The translations under genes were made by a program, and so were the position numbers. Below the pieces are notes generated by a model that had not been told where the DNA came from, made no database searches, and saw only the letters and a program-made list of their open reading frames with translations. Positions 47,107-54,783 of a stretch of DNA of 54,783 nucleotides are shown here, piece after piece. The stretch comes from Acidobacteriota bacterium. GTDB taxonomy: Bacteria > Acidobacteriota > Terriglobia > Acidiferrales > UBA7541. The stretch spans positions 1-54,783 of the forward strand of contig JAMCWK010000056.1 in NCBI GenBank assembly GCA_023481105.1. Reading direction: 5' to 3'. Each line of letters begins with the position of its first letter. Within the stretch, counting starts at the first letter, position 1.

Positions 47107-49794
47107 TCACTGCTCTTTCTTTTTCAGATCCTCCGACATGCCCAGCAGGCGCTGCCGCATGTTTTCGCCCACACCGGCGAACACTTCTGCGCAAGTGTCG
47201 CGCAGCCGCTGTTCCACGGCCTGCGCCAGCGAATCGAGCACACCCTGCGAATGCTGGCTTAGCGTAGTCACCGCCGCCACCATCCACGAGTTGGAGACGT
47301 TTTCGAGCCGCAGCTTGAACTGTTCCACCGATTCGTTGCCCTTGCGGTCCAGCGATTGCAGCCACTGCTCCTGGTTGGCCCGCGCCTCGGCGCGCCAGGT
47401 TTCCAGCACCGGCACGAGTTGTGCCTGGAACTCCTGCTTCGCCTCGTTGACGCTCTGCCGCAGGCGTTCGGCGACGCGCGTCTGGAATTCCGAAGTCAGA
47501 AGCGCCGACCGCGCCTCTAGCTCGCCGCAAACGTTTTCCACTTGCATGGCCAGGCGGGCCCGGGCTTCTTCGACCACGCTTCCGCTCGTTGCGCGCAGCC
47601 GTTCGACCTTGTCTTCGGCCAGGTGATGCACTTCGTCGCTGAATTTCGCCGCGCCAGCCTCCGTGGTCTCCACCACTTGCGCGCGTATGCGGCTTGCCAT
47701 TTCCTTGGCCGCCTCATCTAGCAGCCCCTGTGTGTGCTCCGAATAGCTGCGGCTGTAGTGGTCCAGCTCAGACGCGAACAACGTGGAAATCTCCGCCGCC
47801 TTCTCGCGCATGTGCGTGGTGGCCTGAGTGATGCCTTTTTCAAACGCCGTCTGCATGGAGGCCTGCGCCTTGCGCTGATACCATTCGGCCGACTTATAGA
47901 GCTGCTCAAAAGTTTCGTGCGTGGCGTTGGTGGTCTTCCCGTCGAGTTCTTCCAGGCAGCGGGCCAGCACTTTTTGACTGTTCTTTTCGAACTCGCTTTG
48001 CAGCCGCGCCTGCTCCTGACGCAGTGTGGCGGCAATCCCTGCTTCCAATTCTGTCAGATGCTTGATGGCGTCATCCGCGCGGTGCACTTGCGAGGCCACT
48101 TTCTTTTCGACTTCCGCGGCTACGCGTGACACCATTTCCGTGCCGCGTTCTGCGAGCGCCGGTTCCAGGCGCTGCGCCAGGCCGGCCAGCACGCTGTCCG
48201 CCTGGAAGCTGAGTTGTTCCCGGTTGGCGGCCAGCATTTCCTCGAACTGGCGTACCACTTCGTCACCGGCCTTCTGCGCCAATTCCTCAAGCTGCTTGGA
48301 GTGCGTCGCCACCTGCGCAGAGATGGACCGCATCTCCGCCGCGCAAGCGGTGCCGCTGGCCAGTCCCTCTGCCAGCGAAGTTTGCAGCGCCGCCACGCGT
48401 CGCTCGGCCTCCGCCATCGCCGACTCCACGGATGCGCGCACATCGGCGGTGCCCTTGTCGAGCGTCGTGGTTACGCGCGCCGCGGCCTCTGACGACATTT
48501 TGGCCATCTGCTCCGCGAGATGCTTTTCCGCTCCGGCGTAAGTGGACGACACCACTTTTTCCAGTCGCGCCTTTGCTTCCGCCAGGTCCTTCTCCAGTCG
48601 TTGCTGCCAGTTCGATTGCGCGGAGTCCGATGCCGACTGGATCTGCTGGCGCAGACCTCCCGCGGCTTCCTCCAGCTTCGCCAGGCGGCTCAGGGCCTCT
48701 TCGGCGCGACTCTGCAGCTGTTCGCTCCATTGCTGTTTCGCTGCTTCCGTGAAGGCGCCGATTTCCTTTTGCGCGTTTTCGAGAAGGCTGGGAATCGCTG
48801 CTGTACTGCCCGCGATCTGTTCTTGCATTTCTTTGACGCGGCTTTCAATTTCCGCCAGCCGGCTGTTGGCGGCGGTCACGTCCGCCGTGAGTTTTTCCAA
48901 GAACTCTTTGCGGAACGCTTCGCCCGATTGCGTCAAATTGGACAGTACGCCCTGGCTTAGTCCGCGCAAATCCGCTTCGAATTCCCGCGCCAGCGTTGCC
49001 CGCAATTCCTGTGCGCTGGTCTCCTTGGCCTCTTCAATTTTCTTCAGTGCCTTGCGCGCCACCTGGTCGGCGTAACCGGTGGACGCCTGCTCCACCGCTT
49101 TTTCCGCCGCCACCTTCAATTGAATGTTGAGGTCGCGCAGCAGGGAAGCAGCCTCGCGAGAAATGGCCTCTGCGCCGGCCTCGCGCGCTGCCTGTCGAAT
49201 CTGGTTTTGCGCGTCCGCCAGCATCCGCGCGACTTGCTGATTGACGCTTTCGGAAACGGCCGGTGGCGCAATGGGTGGAGCAGGCCGTAGCACGCGCTCG
49301 CTGGGGATGACCGGCGGAGGTGCGCTGGGAATGGCGGCCGGCGGGCTCACCACGGCGGGAGCACTGGCGACAGGAGCCGCCTTGACCGGCGGACGCGGCA
49401 CGGCTTCCGCACCTTCTTCGGGGAAATCGAACCAGTCGTCTGGCGGGAAGGCCACTCCCCACACGTTGCCGGGCGTATCCATTTCCACGCCGACCTGAAA
49501 GAGTTCCTTCGCTGTTCGCGGCCGCTGGACAAATGTCACTTGTCCGCGCACTTTGCGCGGCGCCTTGTCAGCCTCTGGGTGGAGTACTTCCATCTCCAGC
49601 CAGGTGCCCTTCAAAACGTAGTGTTTGGATTGGTACTTGAAGCCGTGGCAGTTGACAATCAGCGTCGAGGTACGTTCCCGGAACGGCTGACCCAAAGCAT
49701 CCACACCCGCCACCGTGACCGGAATCGCCTGCACGATTCGCGTGCTTCGCCGTTTTCCGGCTTCGGGTTCGTTGCTGGGAGCGTATTCGACCAT
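47107..49794 (-). CDS. PilZ-like domain protein with very long coiled coil
   Basis: 895 residues from ATG 49794 (GGGGAAG upstream; TTG 49809 is the alternative). The first 130 residues resemble a PilZ domain: RRSTRI (RxxxR c-di-GMP motif), TLIVNCHGFKYQSKHYVL where DxSxxG would be expected, and FQVGVEMDTPGNVWGV. A Pro/Ala-rich linker follows (about 135-195). From about 200 to the end the chain is almost pure Ala/Glu/Gln/Arg heptad repeats, for example VARMLADAQNQIRQAAREAG, with no membrane segment. This suggests a cytoplasmic, filament-like or chemoreceptor-like scaffold controlled by cyclic di-GMP; the NCHG change in the second motif leaves nucleotide binding uncertain. Confidence 0.72.
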   Translation of the reverse strand: MVEYAPSNEPEAGKRRSTRIVQAIPVTVAGVDALGQPFRERTSTLIVNCHGFKYQSKHYVLKGTWLEMEVLHPEADKAPRKVRGQVTFVQRPRTAKELFQVGVEMDTPGNVWGVAFPPDDWFDFPEEGAEAVPRPPVKAAPVASAPAVVSPPAAIPSAPPPVIPSERVLRPAPPIAPPAVSESVNQQVARMLADAQNQIRQAAREAGAEAISREAASLLRDLNIQLKVAAEKAVEQASTGYADQVARKALKKIEEAKETSAQELRATLAREFEADLRGLSQGVLSNLTQSGEAFRKEFLEKLTADVTAANSRLAEIESRVKEMQEQIAGSTAAIPSLLENAQKEIGAFTEAAKQQWSEQLQSRAEEALSRLAKLEEAAGGLRQQIQSASDSAQSNWQQRLEKDLAEAKARLEKVVSSTYAGAEKHLAEQMAKMSSEAAARVTTTLDKGTADVRASVESAMAEAERRVAALQTSLAEGLASGTACAAEMRSISAQVATHSKQLEELAQKAGDEVVRQFEEMLAANREQLSFQADSVLAGLAQRLEPALAERGTEMVSRVAAEVEKKVASQVHRADDAIKHLTELEAGIAATLRQEQARLQSEFEKNSQKVLARCLEELDGKTTNATHETFEQLYKSAEWYQRKAQASMQTAFEKGITQATTHMREKAAEISTLFASELDHYSRSYSEHTQGLLDEAAKEMASRIRAQVVETTEAGAAKFSDEVHHLAEDKVERLRATSGSVVEEARARLAMQVENVCGELEARSALLTSEFQTRVAERLRQSVNEAKQEFQAQLVPVLETWRAEARANQEQWLQSLDRKGNESVEQFKLRLENVSNSWMVAAVTTLSQHSQGVLDSLAQAVEQRLRDTCAEVFAGVGENMRQRLLGMSEDLKKKEQ

Positions 49795-49921
49795 AAGACA
49801 CTTCCCCAACCGCTATTGGGGCAATTTCGGAGAATAGCATCACCCGGCTTCTGAGAAGCTCGCTTTGCGGGCCATGCGGCGAATCAGTTAATGCAAAGTA
49901 GGACAGGCTTCCACTGCGGCG

Positions 49922-51727
49922 CTAGCACTTGAAATCGCCCCACGTTGCGTGCCGGTCCGACCCGTGCTCCAGCGCCAGGTCTCGCCGCTCGTAGTCCAGG
50001 TGAACCACGCTGACCACCAGCATGGCGCCAGCGTCGAGCATGCGCAGCGTCATCGGCCGTTCGGGCTCCGTCTGCAAATCCGGAAACAACTCGGACAGCA
50101 GCACGTGGCGGCACGCCAGCGGCGGAAATTCACCAAGTGCCTTTTCCGCCACCAACCCTGACTGGCCAAACAACTGAATCTTCGGCGAGCCGGTGTGCTC
50201 CTCCTCAAATTCGATGTTCAGAATGGCCAGCAAGGTGTCTCGCTTCCGCGCCGCGGCGCTGCCGCGCACCTGGCAGCCGGACACGATGTAATCCGTGGCC
50301 ACTCCGCCGCGCTCCGCTGCCAGCCGGTATTTTTTGTGAAACGCTCCCCCCGGGCGGAAATGCGTGAATGCCACGCGTCCCCAATTTGTCGCGCGCACTT
50401 CCACCTTCATCAGCGAATGCGACGTCGGGGGAATCGTCGCCACACCGAATCCGCCGGCAAATTCGTTTTCGAGCGGCAGAGTCTTCGCCTCCATGCGGCA
50501 ACTCTGGAATTGTCCCAGCCGCAGCAGGCCCTGGTCGCACGCCGCGGCCGGTGTCACGCGCTCGGAGAATTTTTCGTCGCGGTTGGAGACCCACGCGATC
50601 ATCCCGCGCGCGTCCGTGACGAACGGCATCAGCCACAAATGCTCTTCGCGCCAGCGGCTCGCGCTCAAGTACATCCGCGATTCCAGTTGCACCCCGCCGA
50701 ATGTTTTCCCGTTGAACAGCAGCGGCGTGTACAGGAACGCTTCCGCCGGGAACGACCGGTTCGCGCCATACGGCGATTTTCGTCCGGGCTTGACGGGGTA
50801 GTCCGCGAAGTGCAGCGGGTGCTCCACGGTGAAGCTGCCGCCGCGCCGTCCTTTCATAAACGTGTAAGCGTAGGCCACTGCCTGGCTGTCGTTGGCGATC
50901 ATCAACACGCCGCCGCCGCGCGCCGCATTCGCCGGCGTCTTTGCAATTTGCAGCGCAGCCTCCGGCGACCCAACCTCTTTCAATTCGCCTAGCGTGTAGA
51001 GCTGCGCCGTGCGCGGCTGAAGCGCGTACTCGCGCTCGAGTACGATTTGCCCCTGCGGCTCAATTAGCTTCAGCACGCCCGTGGATTCCTCGTCATTCGG
51101 ATTGAACAGCGCTACCGCGCAGTGGTACTCGTCGAGCGAGGGAAACGGCATCGAGTAGAAAAACTTCCCGGTCATTTGCATCGGCGCCGCCGGGTGCGCG
51201 TGGACGTTGTCGAAATTTGTAGGTGTGTTCCAACGCACGAAGCCCGTGCTGAACAGGTCTCCCGCGTGCGTCACCGGCTGCTTCCCGCTCGGCGCCACGA
51301 AGATGCGCGCCCCGCCCCAGAATTTTTTCTTTCCCGCCACCTCGCCTATGCGCAGCACGGTCGGACGCATCGCCGGGATCACGATGTCCGCTGCGCTCCC
51401 CAACTTGATTTCTTTTCCACCGGCGTCGAACAACTCGATTTTGTATTCCGTGCCGTTGCCTGCATCGCGGAATCCCTCCACGCCCGGAAAACACGTGGAT
51501 GTCAACAGGATTTCCGTGCTCATGCCCAGCTTGGGGTCTTCCAGCACCAGCGGCGCGCACACCTCGAGCCAGCAGGTTTTGCCGCCGGCCAGTTGCGTGA
51601 CTGGCGTCCCCCCGTACCCCGGCCCGGGCTTTTGCAGCAGCGGCACGCCGGCGAGCGGCTTCGCCGACGCCGCCACCAGCGCCCCTGTCAAACCCGAAAG
51701 GAATGTCCGCCGATCAATTCGTCCCAC
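49922..51727 (-). CDS. Tat-exported hypothetical protein
   Basis: 601 residues from GTG 51727 (MGRIDRRTFLSGLTGALVAASA). The twin-arginine signal DRRTFLSG followed by an Ala-rich core indicates Tat export of a folded protein. The rest is beta-rich with many aromatic residues (HLWLMPFVTDARGMIAWVSN, FSTGFVRWNTPTNFDNVHAH). I recognise no catalytic motif; it resembles large uncharacterised Tat proteins of soil bacteria. Tat export often implies a cofactor, but no metal-binding motif stands out (several Cys and His are scattered). It stands alone between the PilZ gene and the four-helix cassette. Confidence 0.65.
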   Translation of the reverse strand: MGRIDRRTFLSGLTGALVAASAKPLAGVPLLQKPGPGYGGTPVTQLAGGKTCWLEVCAPLVLEDPKLGMSTEILLTSTCFPGVEGFRDAGNGTEYKIELFDAGGKEIKLGSAADIVIPAMRPTVLRIGEVAGKKKFWGGARIFVAPSGKQPVTHAGDLFSTGFVRWNTPTNFDNVHAHPAAPMQMTGKFFYSMPFPSLDEYHCAVALFNPNDEESTGVLKLIEPQGQIVLEREYALQPRTAQLYTLGELKEVGSPEAALQIAKTPANAARGGGVLMIANDSQAVAYAYTFMKGRRGGSFTVEHPLHFADYPVKPGRKSPYGANRSFPAEAFLYTPLLFNGKTFGGVQLESRMYLSASRWREEHLWLMPFVTDARGMIAWVSNRDEKFSERVTPAAACDQGLLRLGQFQSCRMEAKTLPLENEFAGGFGVATIPPTSHSLMKVEVRATNWGRVAFTHFRPGGAFHKKYRLAAERGGVATDYIVSGCQVRGSAAARKRDTLLAILNIEFEEEHTGSPKIQLFGQSGLVAEKALGEFPPLACRHVLLSELFPDLQTEPERPMTLRMLDAGAMLVVSVVHLDYERRDLALEHGSDRHATWGDFKC

Positions 51728-51816
51728 GCTTTACCCCACTCGCGATTCGTGTAGCTCTCTTATACCGCCGGATGAAGGCCCATGCAAGGGATGGGTAGTA
51801 GTAAGAATTCCACGAA

Positions 51817-52287
51817 TGAGGCAGAGGAGGTAGATGAGGCAGAGGAAGTAGAGGAAAACACCCTTACGCCAATTTTCGCCATTCCTTCCAAAGGTTGTGG
51901 ATCATCATTCCCAACTTTGAGTACTCGCCTTTCAGGCGCTCACATTCGCTGCGGTCAGCCAAACCTTCGTCGCACGCGAGGTCCAGCCAGTACCTGGCCT
52001 CTGCGCATTCCCCGCTGGCGATCACGAGGTGCCGTTTGAACTCCGCGGCGGAGTTTCGCTTCGCCCAGCCTTCTACGATGTTTGCGCCAACGGATCGCGA
52101 ACAGGCGCGAAGCTGGCGACCCAGCTCAAATTGCTCGTGCCGAGGAAATGCGCGCGTCAGCTTGGAAACCTCAAGCGCAAGCCGATAGGCCTGTTTGTAA
52201 ATCAGCAGGTCCGTATATTTGCGCACTGGACCGACCCGGCCAGTCATTTCCTCTGCCTCCTCTACCTCCTCTATTTCCTCTACCTCC
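51817..52287 (-). mobile_element. Putative mobile cassette: four-helix-bundle gene between inverted GAGG repeats
   Basis: A GAGGCAGAGGAGGTAGA-type tandem array at 51817-51857 has an inverted counterpart at 52247-52287 (plus strand TTTCCTCTGCCTCCTCTACC onward). The unit is about 470 bp, contains only the four-helix-bundle gene, and begins three bases outside the recR stop codon. No transposase. Confidence 0.5.
51864..52247 (-). CDS. Four-helix-bundle protein (23S rRNA intervening-sequence protein family)
   Basis: 127 residues from ATG 52247. The family pattern is clear: DLLIYKQAYRLALEVSKLTR, FPRHEQFELGRQLRACSRSVGANIVEGWAKRNSAAEFKRHL, and an ending rich in Trp and Lys (NLWKEWRKL). These small proteins were first found as ORFs in intervening sequences of 23S rRNA and are now known as dispersed genes of unknown function. 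Its ribosome-binding site (GAGGAA) is supplied by the repeat that abuts the start codon. It is embedded in a cassette of inverted GAGG repeats directly downstream of recR. Confidence 0.85.
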   Translation of the reverse strand: MTGRVGPVRKYTDLLIYKQAYRLALEVSKLTRAFPRHEQFELGRQLRACSRSVGANIVEGWAKRNSAAEFKRHLVIASGECAEARYWLDLACDEGLADRSECERLKGEYSKLGMMIHNLWKEWRKLA

Positions 52288-52289
52288 GC

Positions 52290-52886
52290 CTACAGTTCTC
52301 TTCTTCCCTCAATCGCCTTGAACATCGTAATTTCGTCCGCGTATTCCAGGTCGCTGCCCACCGGAATGCCCACGCCGATACGCGTCACGCGGATGCCCAG
52401 CGGCTTAATCAGCTTGGACAGATACATCGCCGTCGCTTCGCCCTCCGCATTGGGGTTCGTGGCGATGATAATTTCCTCCACGCCGCCCTTTAGCCGTTCG
52501 ATCAGGCTCTTGATCTTCAGTTGCTCCGGCCCAATGCCTTGCAGCGGCGAAAGCGCTCCGCCCAACACGTGATAGAGCCCGCTGAACTGCCGCGTTTTCT
52601 CTATGGCCAGAATATTGTTCGGCTCTTCGACCACGCAGATGGTTTTGCGATTGCGCGTCGCGCTGGTGCAGTAGAAGCACGGGTCCGTGTCGGTGATGTT
52701 GTTGCACACCGAGCATTCGCGAATCTTTTCCTTCGCGTCGCGGATGGCCTGCGCGAGCGCCAGGGCTTCCTCCACATCCGTGCGCAGGATGTGGAATGCC
52801 AGCCGCTGCGCGGTCTTCTGCCCGATCCCCGGCAGGTGCTTCAACTCTTCAATCAATCGCGCGATCGGTTCTGCAAAATCAGGCAT
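52290..52886 (-). CDS. recR: Recombination mediator RecR
   Basis: 198 residues from ATG 52886 ([22 protein letters not shown]), preceded by GGTGGGG; the longer open frame adds no conserved sequence. The helix-hairpin-helix [17 protein letters not shown], the four-Cys zinc finger [18 protein letters not shown] and the Toprim domain ([33 protein letters not shown]) are all standard. With RecO it loads RecA on SSB-coated DNA during gap repair. It lies in the common order dnaX-ybaB-recR. Confidence 0.94.
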   Translation of the reverse strand: MPDFAEPIARLIEELKHLPGIGQKTAQRLAFHILRTDVEEALALAQAIRDAKEKIRECSVCNNITDTDPCFYCTSATRNRKTICVVEEPNNILAIEKTRQFSGLYHVLGGALSPLQGIGPEQLKIKSLIERLKGGVEEIIIATNPNAEGEATAMYLSKLIKPLGIRVTRIGVGIPVGSDLEYADEITMFKAIEGRREL

Positions 52887-52930
52887 GATTCCCCACCAAA
52901 AACTCGACATGGGCCAAAATTGACGGAAGG

Positions 52931-53257
52931 TTAGAAAAGGCCAGGGATTTTTAGTCCGGGCATTCCGGAAATTCCGCCCGCGATATTTCTCATCTGATCG
53001 GCCAGCGCCTCGTCCACGCGCCGCCCCGCTTCGTTCACCGCCGCGGCGATCAAATCTTGCAGCATTTCCGCGTCTTTACCTGCGAACACTTCCGGCTCGA
53101 TGCGCAGCTCGGTCACTTGTTTCTGCCCGTTCATTTTCACGGTGACCATGCCGCCGCCGGCCGACGCCTCCACCTTCAGCTCCGCCACCTGCTCCTGGAG
53201 CCGCTCCTGCATCTGCCGGAACTGCATCAGCATTTGTTGCAGCGCTTTCACTTCCAT
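52931..53257 (-). CDS. ybaB: YbaB/EbfC nucleoid-associated protein
   Basis: 108 residues. The N-terminal helix [34 protein letters not shown] and the segment [25 protein letters not shown] are typical. The protein forms dimers that bind DNA and influence nucleoid structure and gene expression. It sits between dnaX and recR, four bases after the dnaX stop and about 45 bases before the recR ATG, the arrangement found in many bacteria. An extended Gly/Pro C-terminus ([15 protein letters not shown]) is usual for this group. Confidence 0.93.
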   Translation of the reverse strand: MEVKALQQMLMQFRQMQERLQEQVAELKVEASAGGGMVTVKMNGQKQVTELRIEPEVFAGKDAEMLQDLIAAAVNEAGRRVDEALADQMRNIAGGISGMPGLKIPGLF

Positions 53258-53261
53258 TGCT

Positions 53262-54783
53262 CTAGCCCTCGTCGCGACGCTTCACGCTGGAAATCTGCCC
53301 GCCGAACCGTTCCATCATCGCCCGTACCACCGGGTCCTGCTCGAAGCGCGCCCGGTTTTCCGGACTCACCTTTGCCAGAGGAGCGGGAGCGCTCGGCGCG
53401 GCGCCAGCTTCGAGTCTAACACAGACGCGCAGCGGTTGCCCCAGCACGGCGCTGGTGATGCTGCGCAACTTTTCCATCTGGTCACGCCCCTGCAAAATTT
53501 CCGCAAACGTCCGCCCGTCGCTCCGGAAAAAAAGCCGGATCTCGCTGCCGTCCAATTCCCAGCGGCTCACGTGTTCCACCAGCGACGCCAGCAGCTTGTT
53601 CTGCGAGGAAATCGCCGTGCGGATTTCGTCCACCTGCACCGCCGCCAGTCCGCCGCTCACCGCCACCGCCTGCGCAACTGCGCCCGGCGGCGCCATGGCC
53701 ACCGGCGCGCTCTTCGGCGCCTCGCTTTCCATTCGTGCTGGCGCTGCAACCGGCGCGGCTGCTGCTGCGCTCTCGCTTCGTGCGATAAGCGCCGGCGCTG
53801 CGGCCGAAAACCCAATCGTGCTCGATGCGCGCGGTGCGTTCGCCGCGGGAGCGCTGGTTGCTCGCGGCACGCTCATTGCCGGACGCGCGGGCGCTTCTCC
53901 GCGCAACTCTGCAATCACTTCTTCCAGCGGAGCCAGCCGCGCCGCGTTCACTAACTTCAGCAATCCGATTTCGAGGTGCAGCCGCGGATCGGGCTTGTGC
54001 CGCATCGCGTCGTCAGTGCTCAACAGCGTCTGGAAAAATCGCGTCAAGTCTTCTTCCGTGAAAAGCGCCGCCTGCTTTTTCAGCCGCGGCCGCTCGTCCG
54101 CCGGCGCCACGATCAGCTCCGACTCCGCGCCGCACACGCGCGCCAGCAGCAGATTGCGGAAGTGCCGGATGGCCTCGCGGCAGAAATGTTGCAGGTTGTG
54201 CCCCTCGGCAATCAACCGGTGCACCAGCCCCAGCACGCGCTCCGCGCTGCGCGCTTCAATCGCGCCGATGAGTTCGTCCAACGAGTCTTCTGCCACCACG
54301 CCCATCAACTGCCGCACGGCAGCGTCGCTGATCTGTTTGCCGCAATACGCCATGGCCTGCTCGAGCAGCGACAACCCGTCACGCACGCTGCCTTCCGCAG
54401 ACCGCGCCAGCACCGCCAGCGCTCCCGGCTCGATTTCCAGCTTCTCTTCCTTCGCCACTTTTTGCAGCGCGTCGGAAATTTCCTGGAAGGACAGCGCGCG
54501 AAAGTGGAAATGCTGCGACCGCGACTTGATGGTATCCACCAAATCTTCCGGTTGCGTTGTGGCCATCACGAAGATGACGCGGTCCGGCGGCTCTTCCAGC
54601 GTCTTCAGCAGCGCGTTGGACGCTTCATCGGTCAACTGGTGGGCTTCGTCGAGGATCACTACTTTGTTGCGGCTCGCCGCCGGCGCGTAGCGCACCATTT
54701 CGCGCAGCTCGCGGATCTGGTCAATGCCGCGGTTCGACGCGGCGTCAATTTCAATCACGTCCAGCGAGGTCCCCGCCGCCATT
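53262..54783 (-). CDS. dnaX: DNA polymerase III subunit gamma/tau, 5' end cut by window edge
   Basis: At least 506 residues are visible; the N-terminal Walker A segment lies beyond the right edge. DEAH-type Walker B (KVVILDEAHQLTDEASNALLKTLEEPP), sensor region (FVMATTQPEDLVDTIKSRSQHFHFR) and domain II/III segments are present. A Pro/Ala-rich linker (about 300-370 of the visible part) leads to a C-terminal tau-like domain (NKLLASLVEHVSRWELDGSEIRLFF). It is the ATPase of the clamp loader that holds the replicative polymerase together. No frameshift signal for a shorter gamma form was noticed. Confidence 0.93.
   Translation of the reverse strand, partial: MAAGTSLDVIEIDAASNRGIDQIRELREMVRYAPAASRNKVVILDEAHQLTDEASNALLKTLEEPPDRVIFVMATTQPEDLVDTIKSRSQHFHFRALSFQEISDALQKVAKEEKLEIEPGALAVLARSAEGSVRDGLSLLEQAMAYCGKQISDAAVRQLMGVVAEDSLDELIGAIEARSAERVLGLVHRLIAEGHNLQHFCREAIRHFRNLLLARVCGAESELIVAPADERPRLKKQAALFTEEDLTRFFQTLLSTDDAMRHKPDPRLHLEIGLLKLVNAARLAPLEEVIAELRGEAPARPAMSVPRATSAPAANAPRASSTIGFSAAAPALIARSESAAAAAPVAAPARMESEAPKSAPVAMAPPGAVAQAVAVSGGLAAVQVDEIRTAISSQNKLLASLVEHVSRWELDGSEIRLFFRSDGRTFAEILQGRDQMEKLRSITSAVLGQPLRVCVRLEAGAAPSAPAPLAKVSPENRARFEQDPVVRAMMERFGGQISSVKRRDEG

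Overview
The window (about 55 kb, high GC) reads as chromosomal DNA of a Gram-negative, probably aerobic or facultative soil-type bacterium. An Acidobacteriota origin is my inference. It rests on lpxB, the mix of M1-like peptidases with TPR tails, IPT/He_PIG secreted proteins, four-helix-bundle cassettes, and GTAGGGGCG-type and degenerate minisatellite repeats at gene edges. No rRNA or tRNA gene, phage or transposase was seen.

Layout. 1-19.9 kb holds mixed housekeeping and envelope genes: a DUF1998-type helicase (cut by the left edge), a secreted TPR protein, an M1 metallopeptidase, a 1323-residue IPT/He_PIG secreted protein, a fused 2-oxoacid dehydrogenase E1, zinc-ribbon RDD and PspC membrane proteins, DoxX, phosphofructokinase, an SH3-like protein, an NHL lipoprotein, an ornithine-cyclodeaminase homologue, and an ECF sigma/anti-sigma pair. 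20.05-35.1 kb is one co-directional block of 16 genes for aromatic acyl-CoA metabolism. It starts with a TetR-type regulator whose promoter carries a PaaR-like operator. 35.5-37.9 kb is a four-gene overlapping cluster (macro domain, thioredoxin-type ArsC, small protein, MidA-type methyltransferase). 38-54.8 kb is on the minus strand: a second, catalytically degenerate M1-like protein, lpxB, a heterodimeric ABC exporter, secreted and hypothetical proteins, an 895-residue PilZ/coiled-coil protein, a Tat-exported protein, a repeat-flanked four-helix-bundle cassette, and recR-ybaB-dnaX (cut by the right edge).

The aromatic-CoA block combines a complete 4-hydroxybenzoyl-CoA reductase (hcrCAB, with the diagnostic extra [4Fe-4S] cysteines in HcrB), a BoxB/PaaA-like diiron oxygenase, a PaaG-like isomerase, a hydratase of the cyclohexadiene-carbonyl-CoA hydratase type, another enoyl-CoA hydratase, an aldehyde dehydrogenase, a CoA-transferase-like pair, an amidohydrolase and a 3-hydroxyacyl-CoA dehydrogenase. 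I infer dehydroxylation of 4-hydroxybenzoyl-CoA to benzoyl-CoA, then oxygen-dependent epoxidation, ring opening and beta-oxidation. No CoA ligase, oxygenase reductase or thiolase is present in the window.

The most striking observation is a probable selenoprotein gene inside this block (29001-29360). It is an ArsC/Spx-family protein in which an in-frame TGA takes the place of the first cysteine of the CxxC motif. A hairpin with a GGUC apical loop starts about 21 nt downstream, as in a bacterial SECIS. Conventional gene calling would truncate or miss this gene. Repeats are also notable: palindromes whose GTAG supplies the stop codon of several genes, one copy running into the 3' end of hcrA and another near the 5' end of the M1 peptidase gene.
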